From contig DATCHW010000219.1 in assembly GCA_036508135.1 (NCBI GenBank), positions 1 to 6,231 of the forward strand: a stretch of DNA of 6,231 bases, in the 5' to 3' direction. Positions 1-5,233 of this stretch are shown piece by piece. Made by a program: the position numbers and the translations under genes. The DNA is from DATCHW01 sp036508135 (GTDB lineage Bacteria > Bacteroidota > Ignavibacteria > Tepidaquicellales > Tepidaquicellaceae). The first letter of the stretch is position 1; every line of letters starts with the position of its first letter. The notes below the pieces were generated by a model. It was given only the letters and a program-made list of their open reading frames with translations, did not search any database and was not told the DNA's origin.

Positions 1-36
1 AAAGACTTATTCTCTAAAATCTTCTATAAAGAAACT

Positions 37-822
37 ATGGAAAAAATGCATAAAGAAATAAAAGCTAATATTAAGTCCCCCATGGGGGATTTAGGGGGCC
101 TTGATATTCAATTATTTATACCTTGCTATATCGACCAATTGTATCCGCAAACCGGATTCAATACCATCAAAGTACTTGAAAAAGCAGGCTGCACGGTGCA
201 TTATAATCCAAAGCAAACCTGCTGCGGGCAGCCGGCTTTTAATAGCGGTTATTGGAAAGAATCAGCAAGCATGGCTGAAAAATTTCTCACTGATTTTCAA
301 CCGAATATGCCCATCGTTTCGCCTTCCGGTTCGTGTTCGAGCTTTGTGATTCATCATTATCATAAACTTTTGACAGATAAGCCGGAATTACTTGAACGTC
401 ATGCTCAAATTAAAAACAAAATTTATGAACTTTCTGATTTTCTGATAAATGTGTTGAAAGTGGAAAATCTTGGTGCAAAATTTCCACATAAAGTTACTTT
501 TCATGATTCTTGTTCAGCTCTACGCGAATATGGCATTAAAGATGAACCACGCAAATTACTGAACCAAGTTGATGGTTTAGAACTGATTGAAATGGAAGAA
601 AGTGACACCTGTTGCGGATTTGGCGGTACGTTTGCTGTGAAAAACAAAGCCATTTCAACAGCAATGGTTGAAAAAAAGGTATTGAACGCATTGAAAACCG
701 GAGTGGAATACCTCGTGAGTACGGAAGCTTCGTGCTTAATGAATATAAACGGCTACTGCAATAAACATAAATTACCGCTAAAAGGCGTGCATCTATCTGA
801 TATTCTGGCGAGTGGATTATAA
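37..822 (+). CDS. lutA: LutA/YkgE-type (Fe-S)-binding CCG-domain protein
   Basis: Members of this family belong to the LutABC (YkgEFG) system, which oxidises L-lactate to pyruvate in the cytoplasm; LutA is a cysteine-rich Fe-S subunit. Two CCG (cysteine-rich) domains are visible, counting from the ATG at 37. The first has C30 (FIPCYIDQLYP), C62-C63-G64 (QTCCGQP) and a Cys in PSGSCSSF. The second has HDSCSALREYG, DTCCGFGGTFAVKN and STEASCLMN. Length matches the family apart from about 20 extra N-terminal residues. Homologues usually start just before the DIQLFIPCY stretch. Here that stretch is preceded by a G/C palindrome translated as KSPMGDLGG. ATGs at 37, 46 and 82 are all in frame, and the frame is open to the left edge, so the true start is uncertain and could lie outside the window. 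No lutB or lutC follows; partners, if any, must lie upstream or elsewhere. The product family is secure, the lactate role is inferred. Confidence 0.88.
   Translation: MEKMHKEIKANIKSPMGDLGGLDIQLFIPCYIDQLYPQTGFNTIKVLEKAGCTVHYNPKQTCCGQPAFNSGYWKESASMAEKFLTDFQPNMPIVSPSGSCSSFVIHHYHKLLTDKPELLERHAQIKNKIYELSDFLINVLKVENLGAKFPHKVTFHDSCSALREYGIKDEPRKLLNQVDGLELIEMEESDTCCGFGGTFAVKNKAISTAMVEKKVLNALKTGVEYLVSTEASCLMNINGYCNKHKLPLKGVHLSDILASGL
73..99. repeat. G/C-rich palindromic repeat inside the lutA 5' end
   Basis: A perfect 14-bp palindrome (tcccccatggggga, 76-89) is followed by a second run of five G (94-98) after the spacer tttа-like ATTTA. Its composition contrasts sharply with the AT-rich surroundings. 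It looks like a dispersed REP-like element of the kind scattered through many genomes, inserted between the lutA domain and its upstream sequence. It is translated in frame as KSPMGDLGG, and its central ATG (82-84) is a usable start codon. That it is dispersed in this genome is inference; only one copy is visible here. Confidence 0.5.
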
Positions 823-906
823 TTTCTTCAATTCAATTGTAACACATTTTCCGGCTTCTCCTCCTTTTGGTAATATAATAAATATTCCGCAAATGTAATG
901 ATTTAA
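817..906 (-). pseudogene. Possible minus-strand gene tail (29 codons, no start)
   Basis: On the minus strand an open stretch runs from just after a TAG (plus 907-909) to a TAA (plus 817-819). It reads protein-like at its end: GIFIILPKGGEAGKCVTIEL, then KKL. It has no ATG and is only 29 codons long, and its stop overlaps the lutA stop region. It could be the C-terminal remnant of a convergent gene lost by deletion, or chance in an AT-rich spacer. The family is not recognised. Confidence 0.15.
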
Positions 907-1016
907 CTACAAAACGACGTAAAATTCAACAGAAAAAAATACAAATTTACAAAGAGTCATATAAAGCTACCTCAAATTTTATTTTAAGACAGCCACGTTA
1001 TTTGCAAAATTTTTAG

Positions 1017-1024
1017 TTTATTTG
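1017..1024 (+). promoter_or_regulatory. Candidate -7 element upstream of dgkA
   Basis: TTTATTTG matches the Bacteroidetes -7 consensus TAnnTTTG at all but one informative position and lies 27 bases before the ATG at 1052. No well-spaced -33 TTTG is seen (the nearest, 1001-1004, is only 12 bases away), so this is tentative. If real, it puts the TTG at 1022 at the promoter itself and favours the ATG at 1052 as the start. Confidence 0.3.
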
Positions 1025-1051
1025 TACTCTAATAATTTTCAAAAAATAGGT

Positions 1052-1405
1052 ATGAAAAAGCGAATACAAAGTTTTGTCTATGCCGGTAGAGGAATACGTT
1101 TGGTTGGTTCAGAACCAAATATGAGAATTCATGTGATTGTAGCAATTTTAGTTGTAATCTTTGGATTCTTTTTCGATATTTCTATTACCGAATGGATTTC
1201 GTGTTTACTATGTATTGGTCTGGTATTCAGTGCTGAAATGATAAACACAGCAATAGAAAACGTTGTCGATTTAGTTTCACCTAACTATAACGAATTGGCA
1301 GCCAAGGCAAAAGATATTGCTGCAGGTGCAGTATTAATAAGTGCAATCATTTCGGTAATCATCGGATTGTTGATTTTTTTACCGAAAGTTTGGAATCTGT
1401 TATGA
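1052..1405 (+). CDS. dgkA: Diacylglycerol kinase / undecaprenol kinase family protein
   Basis: A small integral membrane lipid kinase that phosphorylates diacylglycerol or undecaprenol with ATP, serving phospholipid turnover or recycling of the cell-wall carrier lipid. The 117-residue length fits the family. The signature is clear: A61-E62-M-I-N65-T-A-I-E69-N-V-V-D73, followed by NELAAKAKDIAAGAVL (80-95), which aligns with the catalytic and metal-binding segment of E. coli DgkA. A conserved Glu lies in the N-terminal part (E21 in SEPNMRIH). Three hydrophobic segments lie near 27-41, 48-63 and 91-110. The ATG at 1052 is chosen over an upstream in-frame TTG at 1022 because MKKRIQSFVYAGRGI is the usual family N-terminus. 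The stop overlaps the next gene's ATG (ATGA), so the two are probably translationally coupled. Sequence alone does not settle DAG versus undecaprenol specificity. Confidence 0.92.
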   Translation: MKKRIQSFVYAGRGIRLVGSEPNMRIHVIVAILVVIFGFFFDISITEWISCLLCIGLVFSAEMINTAIENVVDLVSPNYNELAAKAKDIAAGAVLISAIISVIIGLLIFLPKVWNLL

Positions 1406-2094
1406 AAAAGCTCCATCCGATCACAGATTTTTTTAATTTGTTATATCCTGATTTATGTGTTGTTTGCGGTGAAAATCTACTTAAAAATGAGCAATATATC
1501 TGTCTTTCATGTCTGAATGAGATACCAAAAACCAATTATCATTTACTTGCCGACAATCCAATCGAAAAACGCTTTTGGGGTAAAGTTCCTATTTTCCGAG
1601 CAACAGCTTTTTTCTATTTTCAAAAAGGTTCGTCTTTCCAAAAGTTAATGCATGCGTTAAAATACAAAGGAAATAAAGAGATTGGAGAAAAAATCGGTAA
1701 ATACGCCGCGGTTGATTTATTAGAATCCATTGATTTTAAATCTATTGATGTAATTATACCAGTTCCCTTACATCCAAGTAAATATAAAAAGCGAGGTTAT
1801 AACCAAAGTGAATGGATAGGAAAAGGTCTATCAGAAATCCTCGAAAAACCACAAAATACTACCACATTAATTCGTAAAAGGGAGAATACGACACAAACTA
1901 AAAAATCAGTTTTTGAACGCTTCGAAAATACCGAAGGAATTTTTGATTGCTCCGACAAAACGACTTTAATAGGAAAACATGTGCTTTTAATTGATGATGT
2001 ACTGACCACCGGTTCTACACTCGAAGCCTGTATACAGGCATTACTCCAAATCAAAGGGATAAAAGTGAGTATTTTTACATTAGCTGTTGCCTAA
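1402..2094 (+). CDS. comF: ComF family protein (phosphoribosyltransferase fold)
   Basis: This is the ComF/ComFC family, known from natural transformation, where ComFC is needed for handling internalised DNA; many bacteria carry it without proven competence. The product has 230 residues, a normal length. An N-terminal zinc-ribbon is formed by C19-x2-C22 and C34-x2-C37. A central block, DVIIPVPLHPSKYKKRGYNQSE, is typical of the family. The PRPP-binding loop is D198-D199-V-L-T-T-G-S-T206, preceded by VLLI. The start is the ATG at 1402, which overlaps the dgkA stop by 4 bp; an in-frame TTG at 1390 would lie inside dgkA and is less likely. Co-transcription with dgkA is inferred from the overlap. 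No other competence gene is in view, so a role in DNA uptake here is unproven. Confidence 0.93.
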   Translation: MKKLHPITDFFNLLYPDLCVVCGENLLKNEQYICLSCLNEIPKTNYHLLADNPIEKRFWGKVPIFRATAFFYFQKGSSFQKLMHALKYKGNKEIGEKIGKYAAVDLLESIDFKSIDVIIPVPLHPSKYKKRGYNQSEWIGKGLSEILEKPQNTTTLIRKRENTTQTKKSVFERFENTEGIFDCSDKTTLIGKHVLLIDDVLTTGSTLEACIQALLQIKGIKVSIFTLAVA

Positions 2095-2202
2095 ATGTAT
2101 TATTTTATTATAGAAGAAATTATTAAATGAATTTTTAACCACAAAATAAGCATAAAAAAAAAATAATACCTATTTATTCCGAAATGTAGTACTAATAGTC
2201 GT

Positions 2203-2229
2203 TTTGAAAGAATATAATTTGTAATTTTG
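2203..2229 (+). promoter_or_regulatory. Candidate Bacteroidetes promoter for the TPR regulator gene
   Basis: TAATTTTG at 2222-2229 is a perfect match to the -7 consensus TAnnTTTG, and a TTTG at 2203-2206 may serve as the -33 element. The 15-base spacing is somewhat shorter than usual (about 17-23). Transcription would start near 2236, giving a leader of about 40 bases to the ATG at 2277. It is independent of the comF gene, which ends 128 bases before the -7 element. Confidence 0.45.
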
Positions 2230-2276
2230 CATCCAGAATTTTGTTTTACTTAATTTAATTCGCACATTGTATAAAT

Positions 2277-3863
2277 ATGCATCCTAAATTTCACTTTTTC
2301 TGCTTTTTATTTTGCCTGTCGCTGATAGGCTGTTCACTCATGCCAAATGAGATTAAAACAGCCGAAAAAATAATGCAAACAAATCCCGATTCTGCGTTAC
2401 ACATTTTACAACATTTGCCACCGAATCGCACCTTTTCTGATGCTGATCGTGCTTTATATGGAATCCTTCTTTTTCAGGCATTAGATAAAAATGACAAGCC
2501 GCTTCAGCCAGATTCGGCTATCAATTTTTCTGTCAACTATTATCAAAATACAAATGACAAATCTCATTTGGCAATTGCCTATTACTACAAAGCAAAATTA
2601 TATAAAAGTTCTCATCAATTAGAGAAGGCAACTGTACTCTATTTAAAGCTGTTAGATACTGTCCAAAAAAATAAAAATTTCGAATTACTTGGGAAAATAT
2701 ATTCCGATTTGGGCGATATTTGTGCAATGCAATCCGATTTTAAAAATGCACTTGCAAAACATCAAATTTCTTATGATTTTTTTATTAAAAGTGGAGATAT
2801 AACAAGTGCAAACTATAGGCTCCTGGATATTGGTAAGGCATATCGTTTAATGAAAGATCACAAGTCTGCTAGACTTTATTACAATAAATTATTATTAATA
2901 AGTAAAGATTCATTCCTTCATGGTTCTGTTTACCAAGAATTAGGGATTAATTTTTACGATGTTAAGAATTTGGATTCAGCAGAATATTTTCTTCGGAAAA
3001 GTTTAAAATACCCATATAAGGGAACGAATTATGCAGTTAGAAATTATGTTTTGGCTGACTTATATTTTGATATGAATAAGTTTGATTCTTCAACTATTTA
3101 TGCCTCAAATTCACTTAGATACCCTGCTAACTTTTATACACGGAGAGAATGCTACAGAATTTTGGCCAACTCAAGATACAGTTTAAAAGATTTAGATCAT
3201 ATGGCGGCATATATGACTAAATACCAAGACTATACAGACTCTGTCCGCAAGCTCGAGAACCAAACTAAAACATCGGTTTTGGAGGATTTAAATGAAACAA
3301 ATGGTACAGTTAGTAAATTTAAACAGTTTCTTTTGGTTCTTGGACTAATTTTGATGGTGGTTTTAACAATAAGTCTAATTGTAGTTGTTACATTGCGTAA
3401 CAGAGCAAAGAAAAAACAACAACAATTGGATAAAACAGAAGAAAAATTAACAGAAAAACAACTTTTATTGAAGGATAGTCTGGTTCAGAAAATAGAAGAA
3501 AACAGACTAAAACATTCTGCCGCATATAAAAAAGCAAATCTCAAAGAGCGTGAAGCCATTAATAAAGAAATATTTAATCTCTCATTACATCTCGAAGATT
3601 GGGGGATATTTAAAACCTTAATGAATAATACCTTCAACAATCTTGTTACAGAACTGGAAGTACGAAGCCAGGAAATAAATCACAAAGAAATAATCTGGTG
3701 TTGTTTGTTTTTATTAGATATTCCAACTAACGACTTGATTATTCTTCTTGATTGTCAACAACGGAGTTTGTACAAGATGAAACAACGCCTGACTCAAAAA
3801 CTCCACCTCAACACTACTACCGAACTAGAGCAATTACTTCTCAATTTATCGGAAGATAAATAA
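2277..3863 (+). CDS. Lipoprotein-like TPR / transmembrane / HTH regulator
   Basis: The 528-residue product has the layout of a Bacteroidetes membrane-spanning one-component regulator. Residues 1-18 are a hydrophobic signal peptide ending in a lipobox (L16-I-G-C19). About six TPR-like helical pairs span 97-325, for example AYYYKAKLYKSSHQLEKA, IYSDLGDICAMQSDFKNALA and ELGINFYDVKNLDSAEYFLR. A single membrane helix runs from about 351 to 373, followed by basic residues and a coiled coil (374-432). The conserved block DWGIFKTLMNNTFNNL (441-456) leads into a LuxR-like helix-turn-helix at 465-511, with EIIWCCLFLLDIPTNDL then CQQRSLYKMKQRLTQKLHL. Predicted topology is TPR sensor in the periplasm and HTH in the cytoplasm. 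The start ATG at 2277 lies about 40 bases after a good -7 element. The target is unknown; the adjacent DUF3244 gene is the natural candidate by position. The architecture is well supported, DNA binding is inferred. Confidence 0.85.
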   Translation: MHPKFHFFCFLFCLSLIGCSLMPNEIKTAEKIMQTNPDSALHILQHLPPNRTFSDADRALYGILLFQALDKNDKPLQPDSAINFSVNYYQNTNDKSHLAIAYYYKAKLYKSSHQLEKATVLYLKLLDTVQKNKNFELLGKIYSDLGDICAMQSDFKNALAKHQISYDFFIKSGDITSANYRLLDIGKAYRLMKDHKSARLYYNKLLLISKDSFLHGSVYQELGINFYDVKNLDSAEYFLRKSLKYPYKGTNYAVRNYVLADLYFDMNKFDSSTIYASNSLRYPANFYTRRECYRILANSRYSLKDLDHMAAYMTKYQDYTDSVRKLENQTKTSVLEDLNETNGTVSKFKQFLLVLGLILMVVLTISLIVVVTLRNRAKKKQQQLDKTEEKLTEKQLLLKDSLVQKIEENRLKHSAAYKKANLKEREAINKEIFNLSLHLEDWGIFKTLMNNTFNNLVTELEVRSQEINHKEIIWCCLFLLDIPTNDLIILLDCQQRSLYKMKQRLTQKLHLNTTTELEQLLLNLSEDK

Positions 3864-3941
3864 TTCAAATTTTCGGTCTTTTCTTACAACACGCTGTCTG
3901 AAAACAATCACTTTTTAACTATCCAAACCCGCCCATTTTTT

Positions 3942-3958
3942 CTTGTCGCACTTTTTTT
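3942..3958 (+). repeat. Direct repeat copy 1 (candidate operator)
   Basis: cttgtcgcacttttttt, identical to the copy at 4006-4022. It lies 64 bp upstream of that copy, about six helical turns, so both would face the same side of the DNA. It is located about 120 bases before the predicted transcription start of the DUF3244 gene. The non-homopolymer core TTGTCGCAC makes a chance match unlikely, although the T run is low complexity. Confidence 0.6.
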
Positions 3959-4005
3959 CTATTGTCGTCATATAAAATACTACATATCAAGCATATAAAA
4001 AACAG

Positions 4006-4022
4006 CTTGTCGCACTTTTTTT
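4006..4022 (+). repeat. Direct repeat copy 2 (candidate operator)
   Basis: Second perfect 17-bp copy (an 18th T follows). Its centre is about 57 bases before the predicted transcription start, a position typical for an activator site. A partial third core, TTGTCG, is present at 3962-3967. Binding by the neighbouring TPR/HTH protein is inference. Confidence 0.6.
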
Positions 4023-4032
4023 TGCCTCAAAA

Positions 4033-4064
4033 TTTGCATTGTTGTTTTGTCATGTTTAATTTAG
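4033..4064 (+). promoter_or_regulatory. Candidate promoter of the DUF3244 gene
   Basis: TTTG at 4033-4036 and TAATTTAG at 4057-4064 (one mismatch to TAnnTTTG) are separated by 20 bases, the spacing expected of Bacteroidetes -33/-7 promoters. Start of transcription would be near 4071, leaving a leader of about 75 bases that contains the 14-bp tandem duplication. The imperfect -7 fits a promoter that needs an activator. Confidence 0.4.
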
Positions 4065-4103
4065 CAACTTGAATAACTAACATTTTTAGTGATTCAATAA
4101 ATA

Positions 4104-4131
4104 CTATGTTCAACTCTCTATGTTCAACTCT
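4104..4131 (+). repeat. Tandem 14-bp duplication in the DUF3244 leader
   Basis: The unit ctatgttcaactct occurs twice, back to back and without mismatch (4104-4117 and 4118-4131). Each copy contains an ATG. The ATG in the first copy (4106) opens a nine-codon reading frame, MFNSLCSTL, that stops at 4135. The ATG in the second copy (4120) is in frame with the downstream gene. It looks like a recent slippage duplication; a leader-peptide role is speculative. Confidence 0.8.
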
Positions 4132-4146
4132 ATAAAAATTATTTTT

Positions 4147-4542
4147 ATGAAAAAAATTAAGTTTTCAGGTTTTGCTGTTTTATTTTTATTTGTTTTGGCA
4201 AGTCAGTTTGTCAAAGGTGATATTATTATTAGAAAAGACGAAACAGGTACAGGTACTTTGGGGCCGGCAAAAGCACAGACTTTCACTTCAATTTCTTCTA
4301 CAATTAATATTCCAGTTACAGCAGATATCGTTGGTTCGGAATTAATTGTTGATTTCACAACAACAGTTGGAACTGCTTATGTTTCAGTAGTAGATAATAG
4401 CGGAAATGTAGTTTATCAAACAGTTGTCGACGCATTCAGTACTTCTGAAGTAGCTATTCCTGTTGATGGAATGCGATCAGGCAAGTACTCATTGAAAATT
4501 TCGTACGGTTCTACGAGATTAATCGGAGATTTCCGATTATAA
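4147..4542 (+). CDS. DUF3244-like small secreted protein
   Basis: A 131-residue exported protein. Residues 1-24 form a signal peptide (basic MKKIK, a hydrophobic core FAVLFLFVLASQF, and a likely cut after VKG). The mature part is predicted to be all beta, in the order seen in DUF3244 proteins of Bacteroides: SELIVDFTTTVGTAYVSVVDNSGNVVY, then a strand ending in IPVDGMRSGKYSLKIS, and a closing strand STRLIGDFRL. Members solved by structural genomics have an immunoglobulin-like fold; their function is not known. There is no lipobox and no mature cysteine, so it is probably periplasmic or secreted. The ATG at 4147 is preferred over the in-frame ATG at 4120 because MKK starts a standard signal peptide and 4120 lies in the duplicated leader. 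It sits downstream of the TPR/HTH gene with its own likely promoter and has its own terminator. Confidence 0.8.
   Translation: MKKIKFSGFAVLFLFVLASQFVKGDIIIRKDETGTGTLGPAKAQTFTSISSTINIPVTADIVGSELIVDFTTTVGTAYVSVVDNSGNVVYQTVVDAFSTSEVAIPVDGMRSGKYSLKISYGSTRLIGDFRL
4520..4539 (+). other. Small hairpin at the end of the DUF3244 coding region
   Basis: TAATCGG (4520-4526) and CCGATTA (4533-4539) can form a 7-bp stem with a 6-base loop, ending just before the last bases of the stop codon. It may stabilise the 3' end of the mRNA together with the terminator 13 bases downstream, or be coincidental. Confidence 0.3.
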
Positions 4543-4551
4543 TTGAATTTA

Positions 4552-4578
4552 AACGAGGCGGATTCGTTCCGCCTCGTT
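4552..4578 (+). terminator. Intrinsic terminator hairpin after the DUF3244 gene
   Basis: A perfect 10-bp G/C-rich stem, aacgaggcgg paired with ccgcctcgtt, encloses a 7-base loop; an extra A-T pair can shorten the loop to 5. It starts 10 bases after the stop codon. The T tract on the plus side is weak (ttatta), so termination may be partial or may depend on stem strength alone. It separates the DUF3244 gene from the next gene. Confidence 0.75.
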
Positions 4579-4655
4579 ATTAGGCATTATTTATGTTACA
4601 TATCCCTGTCAATGTGTATATTATAAAATTGTCATTTAGGTACAAATAAAACATA

Positions 4656-4680
4656 GCTGTTTTTTACTGTAAAAAACAGC
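4656..4680. promoter_or_regulatory. Perfect 12+1+12 palindrome at a start codon
   Basis: gctgttttttac and its exact reverse complement gtaaaaaacagc flank a single T. The right arm ends 9 bases before the ATG at 4690, followed by eight A. As DNA it could be an operator for a dimeric protein; as RNA it would make a hairpin next to the ribosome-binding region. It is not a plus-strand terminator because A residues, not T, follow it. The arms share AAAAAACAGC with 3997-4006 and with the hairpin of the insertion sequence at 5926-5935. Confidence 0.6.
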
Positions 4681-4689
4681 AAAAAAAAT

Positions 4690-5061
4690 ATGAATTATAC
4701 GTTTGAAATAAATTCAGAGAACAAAACGATTCATGTCATAACGATAGGTGATCTAATAACAAAAGAAGTGGCTGCAATGGGATTAGACATTTTGATGAAA
4801 GCAAAATTGTTGAAATACAATATACTTTACGATCATAGGCAGTCGAAAAATAGAATTTCAATTACAGAAGCATATTATTGGTATTCTACTCATTATGATA
4901 ATATCGACAACAAGTTTAGGTGTATTCCAACTGCCTACATTACAAATATAGAAGATTGGGATTTCTATTCTTTTTTTGAATGTACCTGTAATAATGAAGG
5001 AATACCCTTAAGAGTGTTTCAGGAAGAAAGTGCAGCTGTGAAATGGCTTGAAAGTTTATGA
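4690..5061 (+). CDS. SpoIIAA-like (STAS-like) small protein, unknown role
   Basis: A 123-residue soluble protein with no signal peptide or membrane segment. It resembles the SpoIIAA-like small proteins common in Bacteroidetes, which have an alternating beta-alpha layout: an N-terminal hairpin of strands (MNYTFEINSENKTIHVITIG), a helix (ITKEVAAMGLDILMKAKLL), a strand with a charged loop (YNILYDHRQSKNRIS), and a closing segment PLRVFQEESAAVKWLESL, where an F-x-x-E-x-x-A-x-x-W-L ending is characteristic. In better-known relatives the fold serves protein-protein contacts or lipid binding; nothing here defines a partner. It is separated by 147 bases and a terminator from the DUF3244 gene and by 172 bases from the next gene, so it is probably monocistronic. 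The ATG directly follows an A8 run and a perfect palindrome. Family assignment is moderately sure, function unknown. Confidence 0.6.
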   Translation: MNYTFEINSENKTIHVITIGDLITKEVAAMGLDILMKAKLLKYNILYDHRQSKNRISITEAYYWYSTHYDNIDNKFRCIPTAYITNIEDWDFYSFFECTCNNEGIPLRVFQEESAAVKWLESL

Positions 5062-5135
5062 AGACTTGCAAATAATTTGAGATCCTTATTAGATTGTGTG
5101 CTAAATAGACTTAGATATTTTTTATTCTTCATTTA

Positions 5136-5143
5136 TGATTTTG
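5136..5143 (+). promoter_or_regulatory. Candidate -7 element for the HU-like gene
   Basis: TGATTTTG differs from TAnnTTTG at one informative position and lies about 90 bases before the ATG at 5234. No convincing -33 TTTG lies 17-23 bases upstream, so the call is weak. It would give the HU-like gene its own transcript with a leader of some 80 bases. Confidence 0.3.
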
Positions 5144-5233
5144 CACAATTTCAACTAAAAATTCAGTTTTCAACAAACTTATATAATGTCTATTGTATTT
5201 TTCAAAGTATTACTTTATAATTCAAAAGGTTGT

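Noticed and set aside
101..349. 82-codon plus-strand frame inside lutA
   Set aside because: Out-of-frame shadow of lutA starting at a TTG; no family features, while the lutA frame shows both CCG domains.
1022..1051. TTG start giving dgkA ten extra residues
   Set aside because: Non-conserved extension overlapping the candidate promoter; ATG at 1052 fits the family N-terminus.
1797..2054. 85-codon minus-strand frame inside comF
   Set aside because: Antisense shadow; the plus strand has the conserved PRPP loop in the same place.
2533..2727. 64-codon minus-strand frame inside the TPR gene
   Set aside because: Antisense to clear TPR repeats; no recognisable protein features.
3942..4022. CRISPR-like repeat array
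   Set aside because: Only two full copies with a T-run tail and no cas gene; spacing and position suit operator sites better.
3942..4023. T-rich repeats as terminators of the TPR gene
   Set aside because: There is no stem before either T run, so they do not look like intrinsic terminators.
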